A DNA stretch of 64,000 nt from assembly GCA_947034885.2 (NCBI GenBank), contig OX344754.2, positions 10,299,001 through 10,363,000 of the forward strand. The letters run 5' to 3'. Made by a program: the position numbers and the translations under genes. Positions 11,615 through 22,744 of the stretch are shown piece by piece (within the stretch, counting starts at the first letter, position 1; each line of letters begins with the position of its first letter). Source of the stretch: Thuidium tamariscinum (lineage: Eukaryota > Streptophyta > Bryopsida > Hypnales > Thuidiaceae). Under the pieces are notes generated by a model. The model made no database searches. It saw only the letters and a list, made by a program, of their open reading frames with translations, and was not told the origin of the DNA.

Positions 11615-13718
11615 ATGGAAGGGGAAGTGCATGAAGGGCTAATTCTAGCCTTCCGGAATGTCAATCCGGTTGTACCAACTGATGCATACGACAAGCGGGA
11701 GCTGGAGGAAGACCTCAGGCAGATGGGTTGCGAGGGGTTTATGGCTCATCCCTGGAACCTGAAGGATGAGGCGATGGTGGAGGAGCTGCTGGCCAGTCAG
11801 ACCAACGAGTGGAAGGGGACGGTCCGGGCGCTGCCAAGGGAGTGGAGTGCGGCTATGTGGCGCAAGGTGTACGCCTTCGAACAAGGAGGAGATGCGACGG
11901 GCACCTGGACGGACAAGTTTCACCAGGGTAAGTTCCGCAGGCCCACCAACCCAAAGGATGGCTTCACGATGGCCGAATGTGTGTCCGCTAGACACAAGAG
12001 GCTGCTACGGTTCATGATGGCGATCTTGAACCTGGATAGGCCTAGTAGGATTACGGTCATCGTAGCCAACACCATTTTTGGTGCGCTGTCGGGAGACCGA
12101 AAGATAGATTGGAGGTTAGTCATGAGGGACCGAATGGACCGAATGGTGAAGGGAATTGGGAAGTCTAAACCCTCTCCCATTTCACCATTCCTGTTTCATT
12201 TGTATCATTCGTTAGACCTCTTGAGAGAGAAAGAGAGGGAAAATTACGAGGTAGGGGCAGCAATGATAGAATACGAAATTGCGAACCCGGAAGCTGAGGA
12301 CGACCAAGATGAGGAGGACTCCGAGGAGGAGAGTCAGGAGGAGCAGCAAGAGGGCATACAGGAGGGAAAGGAAGACCCAGAGGTAGGAAGAGAGAATCCG
12401 CCTCTAGAAACTCCCGTGGTAGTAAGAGAAGCCCAGAGATTAGATCCGGTCTGGGAACAGGATCCCTTGCTAAGGATCCTGCGAGACTTGGATGACTTTA
12501 GAAGACACCACCTAGAGGAGAGAGGGTTGTTGCAGGGCATAAGCCGAGCCCTAGGCTCTATCCCACCCTCCAAGATCATGGAGGTGTTGGGAGAATTGAT
12601 TCAGAAGGCACATGAGAGCCGGGACAGAGAGGAAGTGCTCCAGCTGACAAACCAGGTCTCAGCCCTGAGGAGGGATCTCCATCACGCCCAGGAGGAGTTG
12701 GACGAAGAGAAACGCCTCACCACGCAGGCCCGGAACACTCTCGGAGAAATCCGGGAGTTCATCACACATCCAGGCGAGGTCGTCAACAAGGCCATGCTGT
12801 TCGACAGGAAGGTGTTGGAAGCAGGCAAGATGGTAGGTCCCCAGATGCTCACAGCTCTCATGGCCTACAACAAGAAGATGGAGACAGCGTTGGAGAAGTG
12901 GCGATCAGTGGTCACGGAGGTCCAGGCTAGCTCTGCTCCGGACCTCCGGTCTCAAAACCGGAAGAGCAGAAGATGGAGGAGGAGCAGGCGAGGGAGCAGC
13001 CACCACTAGTGGCAGTCGAGGTAGAGGCCGGCACCTCCGAATCGGCAAAGGAAGAGGAGATCAGGTCTGAAGCCGTGGCGGAGGAACCTGTCCCACATAC
13101 CCGGATTGAAGAGCCCAGGGCTTCTCAATCCGAGAAGACCAAGGAGCCGGAACCCGAGCCGATTGTGTTGTGGGAGATTATCCGGGGAACGACACCGCCA
13201 AGGGAGAAACCAAGTTCATCAACTTGCTGGACGATTCTCCGAGCAAGTCATCACCCACGGTCGTCACACAACCGAAGACCGGAGGGGAAGCAAAGGTAAT
13301 GGTGCAGGTCCGCTCCATATTGAAGACCGGATCTGGATCCGGGTCACCAAGTAAGGGACCAGCCCGGATTGCCGAGAAAGTGGGAGAGTAGATCCTACAG
13401 AGCAAGACAGTGCACCATCCGCCCATCACTGGATTCAAGAAGAGGACCACAGAGACACCCACGGTGAAGCGGAAGACCCGGGTTGAAGAAGAAGAGGAGT
13501 CAGAAGAGGAAGATGAGGACTCGGAGGGGGAGACCGACTTCGGTGATGAGTCGGACCAATACTCGGATGCAGACCAAGCACTAGCGGAGACCACGAAGAC
13601 CAGGGCCAAGGCGCGGGGTAAAACCAAGCCGAAACCCAAACCCGTCAAGATGTACCGGTCCCCGAAGAAACAACCAACCCGGAAGGGTGCATCGCCTATC
13701 AAGCGAGTAAGAAAATAG
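11615..13718 (+). pseudogene. E1 gene: acidic coiled-coil protein of unknown function, broken frame
   Basis: I do not recognise this protein with certainty. The first frame (11615-13009, 464 residues) has a folded-looking N-terminal half of about 220 residues (motifs SARHKRLLRFMMAILNLDRPSR and IFGALSGDRKIDWRLVMRDRM), then an acidic stretch and a long coiled coil at about residues 330-450. The half resembling a capsid or plant-mobile-like domain makes a Gag-like role possible, but this is a guess. Coding then moves to a second frame near 12970 and a third near 13165. TAG interrupts at 13389-13391 before a highly charged tail ending in basic PKKQPTRKG sequence at 13718. The three segments share charge pattern and order, so I read them as one decayed gene of about 700 residues. 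Confidence 0.55.
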
Positions 13719-14733
13719 GGGAGCATTAATGTCAGGTAGATAGAAAGGCGGCTAAGGCAGGATATATTTAGGTTAGGAATTTTCGAACTTAGACCGGATC
13801 CAGATATGTAGGATCTGGGATCCTATTTTATTGGTATTTTTGTAGTTTTGTGGAAGTCAACCCGCCCAAGTTGTAGAGGAATGTTACGTGGCATTCTTGG
13901 CGGCTGGTGTTGATTCCATTTGCGCTTTTAGGTTTCCTTGTAGTTTAGTATTTAAACCCGGTTCGTAATTGAATCCGGGCGCGCATTATGTTATCTTACT
14001 TTCACAAGTTTTTGTGTTGCAAATACAAGTCAAAACCTTTCTGATTCACTCTGGAGTGGACTATGTGCATGGGACCTTGTCAAAGTCTTATGGTGATGGT
14101 TAGGATTGCAGCCTTGTGTGGATAAGTGTGTGCCCGGATGTTCAGTTTATCCGGTCTCTGGACTTAAAGTGAATTCGGTTTTGATAGGGAATTTGTGCAG
14201 GATCTCACAGTGTTTTCTGGAACAAATCTAGGGAGTATTCGATAGGGATAGACACTTGTAGAGTCTGGGTTTGAGATCGGGAAGTACCCAGCCAAATGCC
14301 AACTGAATGGTGATCCGGTCTCTGTAGAAGAAAGAAGGACTAGTGAGGAAATTCAGCTCTCTTGCATAAGCTACCGCCCTTATTCTACCAGGACTTAGAC
14401 TAACTGGGTAATCTGTCGTTGTAGTCTTTGTTAGGATTAGGCAGGAGTGCTTGCGTGACCTGCTGGGCCGGATTAGTCCCGGTCCAGTTGTGAGGTATTC
14501 CGGTCTGGTTGTAGTAGTAGTTTCTTTTTCTTGCAAGTGGAACTTCTGACACTTTAAAACTTGAAGGGTAGGAGTAAGCTTCCTTCCTAAACACCCAAAC
14601 AAGCAGATCCCTCTTGTTATCAAGGTAAAACTTACATTTGGTTACTAAATCTAGGGACTGGACCAACTACTAGTAACCGGTCTTTAGCTCCATATCTAGT
14701 AAGGGTAAGTATAAAGGTGATAAATATACTGGT
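13719..14733. other. E1 noncoding region downstream of its gene
   Basis: There is no supported coding sequence. CCGG-centred words recur in both orientations at about 13790, 13970, 14130, 14150, 14310, 14465, 14500 and 14680. This is the density expected of subterminal protein-binding repeats. The region stops at the TGGT duplication of element E2. Confidence 0.5.
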
Positions 14734-14749
14734 GGGTGTAAGTACGCTA
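14730..14749. repeat. E2 left end: TGGT duplication plus 16-bp terminal inverted repeat
   Basis: TGGT (14730-14733) is followed by GGGTGTAAGTACGCTA (14734-14749). The exact reverse complement sits at 32109-32124 and is followed by TGGT (32125-32128). Confidence 0.85.
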
Positions 14750-15539
14750 CGCCTAAGCAGTTTAGGCAAAATCTCCCTGTACTGTTCTGTATTCAAAGTA
14801 CAAATTAGTACTTGATGTACTTCAGCAAAGTAGATCTAGGCCGTTGATTTTTGATGTCAGAGATGCATTTGTTTGGGAGCAAAGTGCGAGATGATTCCGA
14901 ATCCTAAGCAACCTTAATTGAATGTGCCAGTTGTGTGAAGTATAATTCATGTTGTTAAACTGCCACACAGTCTTTTAAAAGCCATGCCATTCAATACCGA
15001 CCTGATTGAGGTGGCTAATGCTGACGCACTGCACTGTCTGGGGTCGCAACTTAAGGTGATCTGGTTAGGTTTACTTTAAAAAAAAGAGAAAAACTAAAAT
15101 TTGATTCCCAATGGGCAATCCAAGGGCTGGATTTGAATTAGCCCACCTCAACCTTCCCGCTAGTTGGATCTTGAAGCATCCAAAGGCCAAAATCGTGTGG
15201 CCTTGATGAGCATCCAAGGGCTGATCTTAAATTTGCCCATGTTATTTGTTAATTTGCTAAAGGATTAATTATTGATTAAAAATTTTAGACGAAATTTCTA
15301 AGCTATTAGAATATGTAGAGATAAAGTTTTCAAACTTGCAACATTGTATAAATGAATTCACCAAAATCTTCAAAAAAATAGAGCATGTGGATTATAATAG
15401 CCATTCATATCATTATTACAATTATACATGTAGGACTCAAATTGAAATCCTATCATTTTAGTTCAAACATGTGGAAACTAGAATTAAAAATGGATTCAAC
15501 GTACTCATTTTGATTTAGGATTAGAGATGATAAGGATTC
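14750..15539. other. E2 left subterminal region
   Basis: This is noncoding. GTAC words cluster at 14795-14825 just inside the inverted repeat. The rest is AT-rich with no feature I can support. Confidence 0.4.
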
Positions 15540-17190
15540 TACAAATCCACTTCCCATTTTTTTAATTGAATACTAAGAGATTCTATTTTTTATTTAGAGT
15601 ATCAAAGTTATATTCTAGGTTCCACAAATCCACTTCCCATTTAATTATTTGAATACTAAGAGTTTCTATTTTTCATTTAGAATAATAAAGTGATACTCTA
15701 GGTTCCATGAATCCACTTTCCATTTTCTAATTTGAATACTAAGGGTTTCCATTTTTCATTTAGAGTAATAAAGTGATACTCTAGGTTCCACAAATCCACT
15801 TCCAGGTTCCACAAATCTACTCCCCATTTCTTTTATTTGAATACTAAGGGTTCCTATTTTTCATTTTTGTATATTAAAATGCTACTCTAAGTTCCACAAA
15901 TGTACATTCCATTTTTTAAAATTTTAATAAGTCTAAGAGTTCCAATTTTTCATTTTAGTGTATCAAAATGATACTCTAGGTTCTACAAATCTATATCCCA
16001 TTTTTTAAAATTTGAATACTCAGAGTTTCCATTTTTCATTTAGTGTGTGAAAATTGATTGTGGGTTCCACAAATGTACTTCCCATTTTTTTTTTTGAAAA
16101 ACTCAATGTTTCTATTTTTCATTCAATGAGTGAAAATTGATTGTGAGTACAACAAATCTACTTTCCATTTTTAAAATTTGAAAACTAAATAATTCTTTTT
16201 TTCATTTAGAGTATCAAAAATATACTCTAGGTTCCATATATGCACTTCCAAGTATCTTTATTGAATAAACCTAGGGGTATTTTGACTATTTTCATTTCTA
16301 GTATCAAAATGATACTCTAGGTTCTACAAATCTATATCCCATTTTTAAAAATTTGAATACTCATAGTTTCCATTTTTCATTTTAGAGTATCAAAATGATA
16401 CTCTAGATTACACAAATCCACTTCCCATTTTCTAATTTGAATACTCAGAGTTTCCATTTTTCATTTAGAGTAATGAAGTGATACTCTAGGTTCTACAAAT
16501 CTACTCCCCATTTCTTCTATTTGAATACTAAGAGTTTCCATTTTTCATTTTAGAGTATCAAAATGATATTCTAGGTTCCACAAATCCACTTCCCATTTTT
16601 TAAATTTGAATACTAAGATTTCTAATTTTTCATTTTAGTGTATCAAAATGATTTTAGGTTTTACAAATCTACATCCCATTTAAAAAAAAATTTGAATACT
16701 TAGAATTTCTATTTTTCATTTAGTGTATGAAAATTGATTGTGGATTCTACAAATCTACATCCCATTTTTTTAAAATTTGAATACTCAAAGTTTTCATTTT
16801 TCATTTAGTGTGTGAAAATTGATTGTGGGTTCCACAAATATACTTCCCATTTTTTTTATTGAATAAATCTACAAGTCAAGAGTTTCTATTTTTCATTCAG
16901 TATGTGAAAATTGATCGTGAGTACCACAAATCTACTCCCATTTTTTATTTCAATACTAAATGATTCTATTTTTCATTTAGCATGTGAAAAATGATAATGG
17001 GTATCACAAATGTACTTTCTATTTTTTAGATTTGAATACTAAAAGTTTATATTTTTCATTTTTAAAATAGCATGTGAAAATTGATTGTGGGTACAACTAA
17101 TGTACTCTTTTTTTATTTGAATACTAAATGTTTCTATTTCTCATTCGGTGTGTGAAAATTGATAATAGAGTCCTCAAATCCACTTCCCTA
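15540..17190. repeat. Tandem array, about 20 units of roughly 82 bp
   Basis: Each unit reads approximately CCACAAATCCACTTCCCAT, a T-rich run, TTGAATACTAAGAGTTTC, ATTTTTCATTTAG, then AGAGTATCAAAATGATACTCT. The last part is an 8-base palindrome arm pair around AAAAT. Units begin near 15550, 15632, 15714, 15819, 15903, 15993 and so on to 17178. Divergence between neighbours is moderate, and some units replace the palindrome with ATTGATTGTGGG. The array lies wholly inside E2. Confidence 0.88.
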
Positions 17191-18360
17191 TTTTTTTTAT
17201 CAATTGCTTCCTATTCAAATGGGTAATCAAATTTTTTTTTTTTTTTTTTTTCATCAATTTTTATTAATTTTGGATAATCAAATGCTTTTTGTTTTTTTCA
17301 TTGATTTTTTTCTATTTTTTAATCAAATGAGCCTTTCCATTATTTCATATATTTTTAATTTTAGAAAAAAAACATTAGTTCATTTTGTAGATAAATTTGG
17401 TAGGTTTTATGATTTAAATAAAATTTCACAATTCATCTATCTTACATACTCAAATACACTTCTATGAATAACAATTTAAAGTTTCATTTTCTATAGACTT
17501 ATCATGTGGAACTACTGTACATAATATACTATTGATGAGTTACATATATGTCTAATTTGGACATAGAATGACCTTTCATTATCCCATAATGATTGGCATT
17601 CCCAACTCAAGCGTACTTTATAACAATGTGAGTTGGCTTCATACATCATCAGAGGGGAACGGAAACTGGATTATCAAGTAGAGGTTGTTTGAATTGGTAG
17701 ACCACTTTTCGCTCCCCTCCGATCTTTTGCTATTTTTAATTGAAAATTTGAAAATTATCTTTTGTTGCTTTCATCTAATTCCAAAATTTATTTTAGGATG
17801 TATTATTTAATATTATTAAGTGTTTCTATTTTGAAAATACAATTTGAGACATATTGTTGACGTTTGTATGTTCTACATTGAACAAATAAATAAGTCTTTT
17901 AGATTTGACTTGTAGAAGTTTGGTAAGATATAAATTTTGGTAAAATCTACAATGGTAAGACACATAGAACAAATGATTAAACAGAATTAGGTGATGGAAT
18001 TATTCCATAACAATTGACATTCCTAATTTTGAAAGCCAATACAAACGGTCATGTTTAGACTTTATAAATAAAGAAAAAATTTCCACTAGTGAGTCACTAG
18101 TTGAAAATCATTTCAAGTGGTGAATCACCTATGGAGATACTTTGCTTTTGTGGTTTTAATATCAATTTTTTTTAATTTGCTTTCATATACTTCTATATGT
18201 AGTTATTTTTCTTCCCATTTTTACTAGTTCAACAAGATAATAAATTATTGATAAAGAGCTTATGTTTTGGAAACATCTCAATTCCTTAAAAATTAATTGA
18301 AGGCTTCAAAATAAGACCCTACATGTCATACCTAAGTCCAAAACCAAATTAGTAGGTTAA
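17191..18360. other. AT-rich spacer upstream of the coiled-coil/RING-like gene
   Basis: T-rich low-complexity sequence at about 17190-17340 is followed by unique AT-rich DNA. An open frame at 17159-17467 is only a product of T runs. No gene is supported. Confidence 0.5.
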
Positions 18361-18479
18361 GGCAACCGGTGGTCACCAGTTACCTCTTGTGCTGCGTAGG
18401 GGAGGTGACTGGTGACCCCCGGTCACCTTCGTCTCTCTCAGGAGCGAAGATGGCTTTGGCGCCAGACTCACCTTCGAAA

Positions 18480-18605
18480 CTTGGTGAGGTGGTGATCGGC
18501 GAGGTGGCGATCGGCGAGGTGGGTGATGGGCGTGGTGGTGATTGGCGAGCTGGGCGATTGGCAAGCTGGGCGATTGGCAAACTTTCCATTGGCGAGTTGG
18601 GCGAT
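18480..18605. repeat. GC-rich minisatellite just upstream of the 18664 gene
   Basis: Imperfect repeats of GGCGAGGTGG-GATC type drift into GGCGAGCTGGGCGATT across about 125 bp. The array ends some 60 bp before the start codon, in the probable leader or promoter. Confidence 0.75.
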
Positions 18606-18663
18606 CGGGAGTTAGGTTTTTTTTTGAGAAAGTTCCTACGGTGTGAGCGGTGTGAGGGACACA

Positions 18664-21600
18664 ATGGGGCGTGCGCGCGTTAGAGAGAAAGGTTTAGAGG
18701 ACAAGGAGGTGACGGTGAAGTCTGAAACCAAGCGGTCCAAGTCTGCCGATGTAGGGTCGGGTGCCACGAGATCGGGTTCGGCGAGTGGCGACGAAGAAGA
18801 CGTCCAAGTTCTTGAGGGTGCAGCTAGAGTTGTTGCAAAGACCAAGGGGAAGGGGAAGCAGCTAAGGGCGCTTAAAGTCTTCACTTCTGTTGAAGATGTT
18901 GAGGAGGAAATCGCGAGGTTGAAGAAACCACCCCGATTGCTCAAGAAGCATGATTTTGAGACGGAGTATGGACTCGCCAACGAGGGGGACAACCCGCATC
19001 ACTTCCGCAAGAATACGGTAAGTGCCGAGTCTTTGAGGAAGCTCTTTGGGAAGCCATATGGTGAGGGTGGGCGGGCCGGGTATGCTTGGGGTGGATGCAG
19101 TGTAGAAGAGGTAGTGGATAGGGTGAAATTTTTGCACCCGATCCTCTACCAGCATCCCGAGGACAAAACCCCAACTTTGGTCACGATTCGCTTTGCCGAA
19201 GGGGTGGTTCGAGAGTACGAAGAAGGGAGTGGCAAGGTGAACTGGTGCGCGTTTGGTGAAGAGACTAACAAACGCCAACGCAGCCGACACACGCTGGATC
19301 GGAACAAATTGGACGAATTGAAGAAAGCAGTGGCGTCCAGTACCACAGATGGAAAGCGAGCCCCAGTCCGCGGGAAGGAGTGGCGCGGATTCAAGGTGGA
19401 GCCTGGTGTACAGGTGAAGATGGAAGGGGAGAAGGAGGGTAGCGGCAAGAAGCGAGCCCTAGTCGATGCCGTGGAGGAGAAGGGTAGAGCTTCTAAATCG
19501 CGTCCTCTATCGATGGCTGAGTGTGATGGTGTAGGATTTGAATCCGGAATGGCTTCAGGGATTTGCGCGCCAGACGTTGTTGTTGGGGGGGTCGCAGGGG
19601 TGACTTTAAAGAAGTCTGTTGCTGAGGAGCGCTTGATGGACGTTCACCAATTGATGGAAGTGATCCGCTTGGAGTAGCAACACCTTTGGGGATTGAAGAA
19701 AGAGGCAGGACAACGGCTTGAAGGAGCCCACTTGAATCTCAAGCAATCTAAATGGGGAATGGGGTCGTTACAGAAGCAAGAGCTACAGAAGAAGGTACTC
19801 ATCAAGACATTGGAGGAGGAAGGCAAAGATGCTTTCAAGGAAATGATAAAGATGGAAGGAATTCAAGAGCAAATGCAGGAGGAGTCTTTGAAGGTGAACG
19901 CTGCAAGACAGGAGGTGGACGAAGCTGAAGCTGCCATGGCGTCAGTGATAAGAGGTTTGGAAAGTAGTCAATTGCAATTCGATGCCCTAGCAGCAGAGAA
20001 ATTTCAGTTGAAGGCGGGGAGGAGTAATTTGAACTTGTTTCCAAGGCCCATGGTGTACTCAGCCCAAGATCCTCCTTCACCATCATGTGATTTTGGGTGT
20101 AAGAGCAAATCCATTAGAATTACAGGGTGCAGCTTGTGTTCATTCTCATTTCCTCAGAATGACATTGTAGTCTCCTCATGTAAGCATTTGTATCATCCTT
20201 TTTGTGCTTCAGTAGTTTTTGCTAGACATTGCAAGTGCGTGGCAGAAGGTTGCCAAGAATTGTCACATCCGGAGTGGTATCGAAGCTTTGGGTGGGGAGA
20301 CCCAAATGCAGAGCTATCACAGAGAGAATCAATGCTTGGGCTGCCTAAAGAAAGAAGGAGACTAATGAGGGAAAGAACAGACCGAGCTAGATCAAGGGTA
20401 CCGACAATTGGTAAGTTCACATTTGAATTCATGTTGTCTCTTGTAATTTGAATTGTATGCTCATGTGCTTATTGTATATGAGGGTGTCTTCAAGTACTTG
20501 CTTCCTCAAATTGTCTATTTTTGTACTTATCTCTTGACATTGGAATGGTACTGACAACAGGGTCCACGGACGAGGATGTACTAGGAGGACCTACAACAGG
20601 TATTTCTCTTTTTTTGCGCTTCATTTCTAAGGTACTATGAACAAAGTAGTACTGAACAATTGGTATCTGAGTACATACAATACTTCTGGGTACCCCAACC
20701 TAGTACTATTGAACTATGAGCTCCATTCGAAAGACATCCTATAGAATTGTTTGTACTAGTTGTGCATTTTGTATTATCAGTTAGCTAGTATATTTAGTAC
20801 TTTGATATTTTAATACCCAGTATCCTAAGTACATTTGGGTTCATGGAATACTTATTTGAGGAGTACATTTGGATTTTTTGTACATTCTTCTTGCTTAATC
20901 CATTGTGTTCTTTGTACATTTGTATTCTTAGTACAACCATTTCTTCCTTCGTTTGTATTTCTGTACTTTTTGTGATGAGGCTTTTTGTATCAGGGGTACA
21001 TTATGTACTTCTCCTTTCTGTAAGATGCTACGCCCGTCACTAATCTTGTGAGCGTTATGGCAGACTCCTCTTTAGAATTTGCCCCTCATGCATCAGCGTA
21101 TACTGAACCACTTCGTCTAGCCGAGGGAGAGACAAGTCAAAGGACTTGCTCGGGAAGAGATTTTGACGGTTTAGGGGAAGGACCTGTTGAGATCCGGAAG
21201 CAGAGCAGTCCTCAGGTTCTTGAACAAGAGGAGCCGCAACGCTCAACTAAGGTGTGTGTCATGGAGTGCTTAGATGATGGTAAGAGTGGCCACGCCTCTG
21301 AAACTCTTCTGGATTCAGACTCATCTTCATCAGATGACGAAGTAGACACCATGGTGCCTGCTCTGCGTTCATCCTCAGGCACCAGCCTTTCATCTGCCAA
21401 GGAAGAGGGAGACGGTGAGCCGGAAGTTGCCGCACAAGGGAGTGGAGACATCATCAAATCGGCAGATTTGGGTCCCAAGAACTTAGAGAAGCAAGGCCAA
21501 GAGGGTCCGATACCAGAAGTCGCACAAGGTGAGGTGGCCAAGTCCTCGGAATTTGGGTTGACTTCTGAGGATAGCGACCCTACTGGCGTTATGTTTTATG

Positions 21601-22448
21601 TTAAGCTGCGTCCTCGGCTAAATTCAGGTCTTTCTGTGACAGAAGAGGGACTGGTGCCTGAGAAGGCGTCGGAGCCCAAAGTTGCAAGCCCGATGGTACC
21701 CAAACCGGGTTCACAATGCTTGGTGGGGCAACGAGGAAGAGAGATGGATATTGGGAGCAATGTCGCCGACATGGAGGGTACTGCAAAAGGTTTGGAGGAT
21801 AACCACGTGGTACAGGCTGTGGCCAAAGTGGTGGAGGGTTGTGAGAGGGGTGCGGATCCTGTGCTACAAGAGCTGGAGGCTGGGGTAAAGGCTGTGCACG
21901 ATGGAACAACGGAAGTACAAGCCGAAGCAACCACAGGTAAGGCCTTGGTTCAAACATCTCCAGAGTCAAAGGTGGTGGAGAGCACAACAGTGGCATTGGA
22001 GGCGGGATCAACGTCTCCAAAGTCAAAGGTGGTGGAGAGCACAGCAGTGGCATTGGAGGTGGGAGTTGTGGCTGTGCAAGCAGAAGGTGTGGCCGTGCAG
22101 ATGGAAGAAATTGCGGTTGTTCCTCAACCAGCAAGGTTGCCATTCAAGGTGAAGGCCAAGAGGCTGAGAGGTCCAACATTGTCGGATGACGAGGAGGTGG
22201 AAAATATGTCCGCCCCTGAGAATCTGTACTCTGTGGATAAGAGAACTTTTAAAGACTTATCCCAGCTTGCTGCTGGTGTTAGTGATAGTGCAGTTGTTGC
22301 TCCAGAGAGCAATGTTCGGACCAGATCACGTGTTGCTAAAGAGGTGGATGCAGCAGCGGTTAACAAGGCTAAAGGAAAAAAGAGAAGGGGTGAAAAGGTA
22401 GGTGGCCCTTCCTCGCTGAAACGAGGGAGAGCTGCCTTTGCAAAATAG
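18664..22448 (+). pseudogene. Coiled-coil and RING-like zinc-finger protein gene of E2, one in-frame stop
   Basis: Three exons fit: 18664-20410, 20561-20599 and 21025-22448. All junctions are GT-AG, phase 1, and the summed length of 3210 nt is divisible by three, giving about 1069 residues. The start is the first ATG of the frame (GRARVREKG). In order the product has a basic N-terminus, a conserved-looking block (DFETEYGLANEGDNPHHF, FGKPYGEGGRAGYAWGG), a coiled coil at about residues 345-450, a RING-like cluster (CSLC...SCKHLYHPFC...CKCVAEGC) near residues 488-535, then a long acidic, serine- and valine-rich tail ending in basic KKRRGEKVGG. TAG at 19675-19677 interrupts the frame, and coding resumes at once in the same frame. 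It could be a ubiquitin ligase or chromatin adaptor, but the function is unknown. The SET gene follows 300 bp downstream. Confidence 0.7.
20411..21024. other. Introns of the 18664 gene, extremely GTAC-rich
   Basis: Two introns surround the 39-nt exon at 20561-20599. Between 20461 and 21010 I count about 19 GTAC tetranucleotides, against roughly two expected by chance. Confidence 0.7.
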
Positions 22449-22744
22449 TTAAACCGCATAGTCTATTTTTGCTTTGTATTTATTTTTGTATTTGGTCCAT
22501 TGAGCTGTGTTGGTCAGCTCTTAGTATGCAGCTATATTCTATATCTATTAGAGAAGGTTTGTAAGGGCCCTCCCTCATTCAAAATTGTCACTCCAAATTC
22601 TTGTGAGACTGTTGAGTGACTTGTGGTTTTTTAATGTATGCAAAGTTCGTGATTTAATTAAACTAGTACAGTTGGTACTCCGAAGCATTGGCTTAGACTT
22701 TAATTTACTTGTCTTTCTGAAGTATAACGTGGGTAGTTTGGTTT

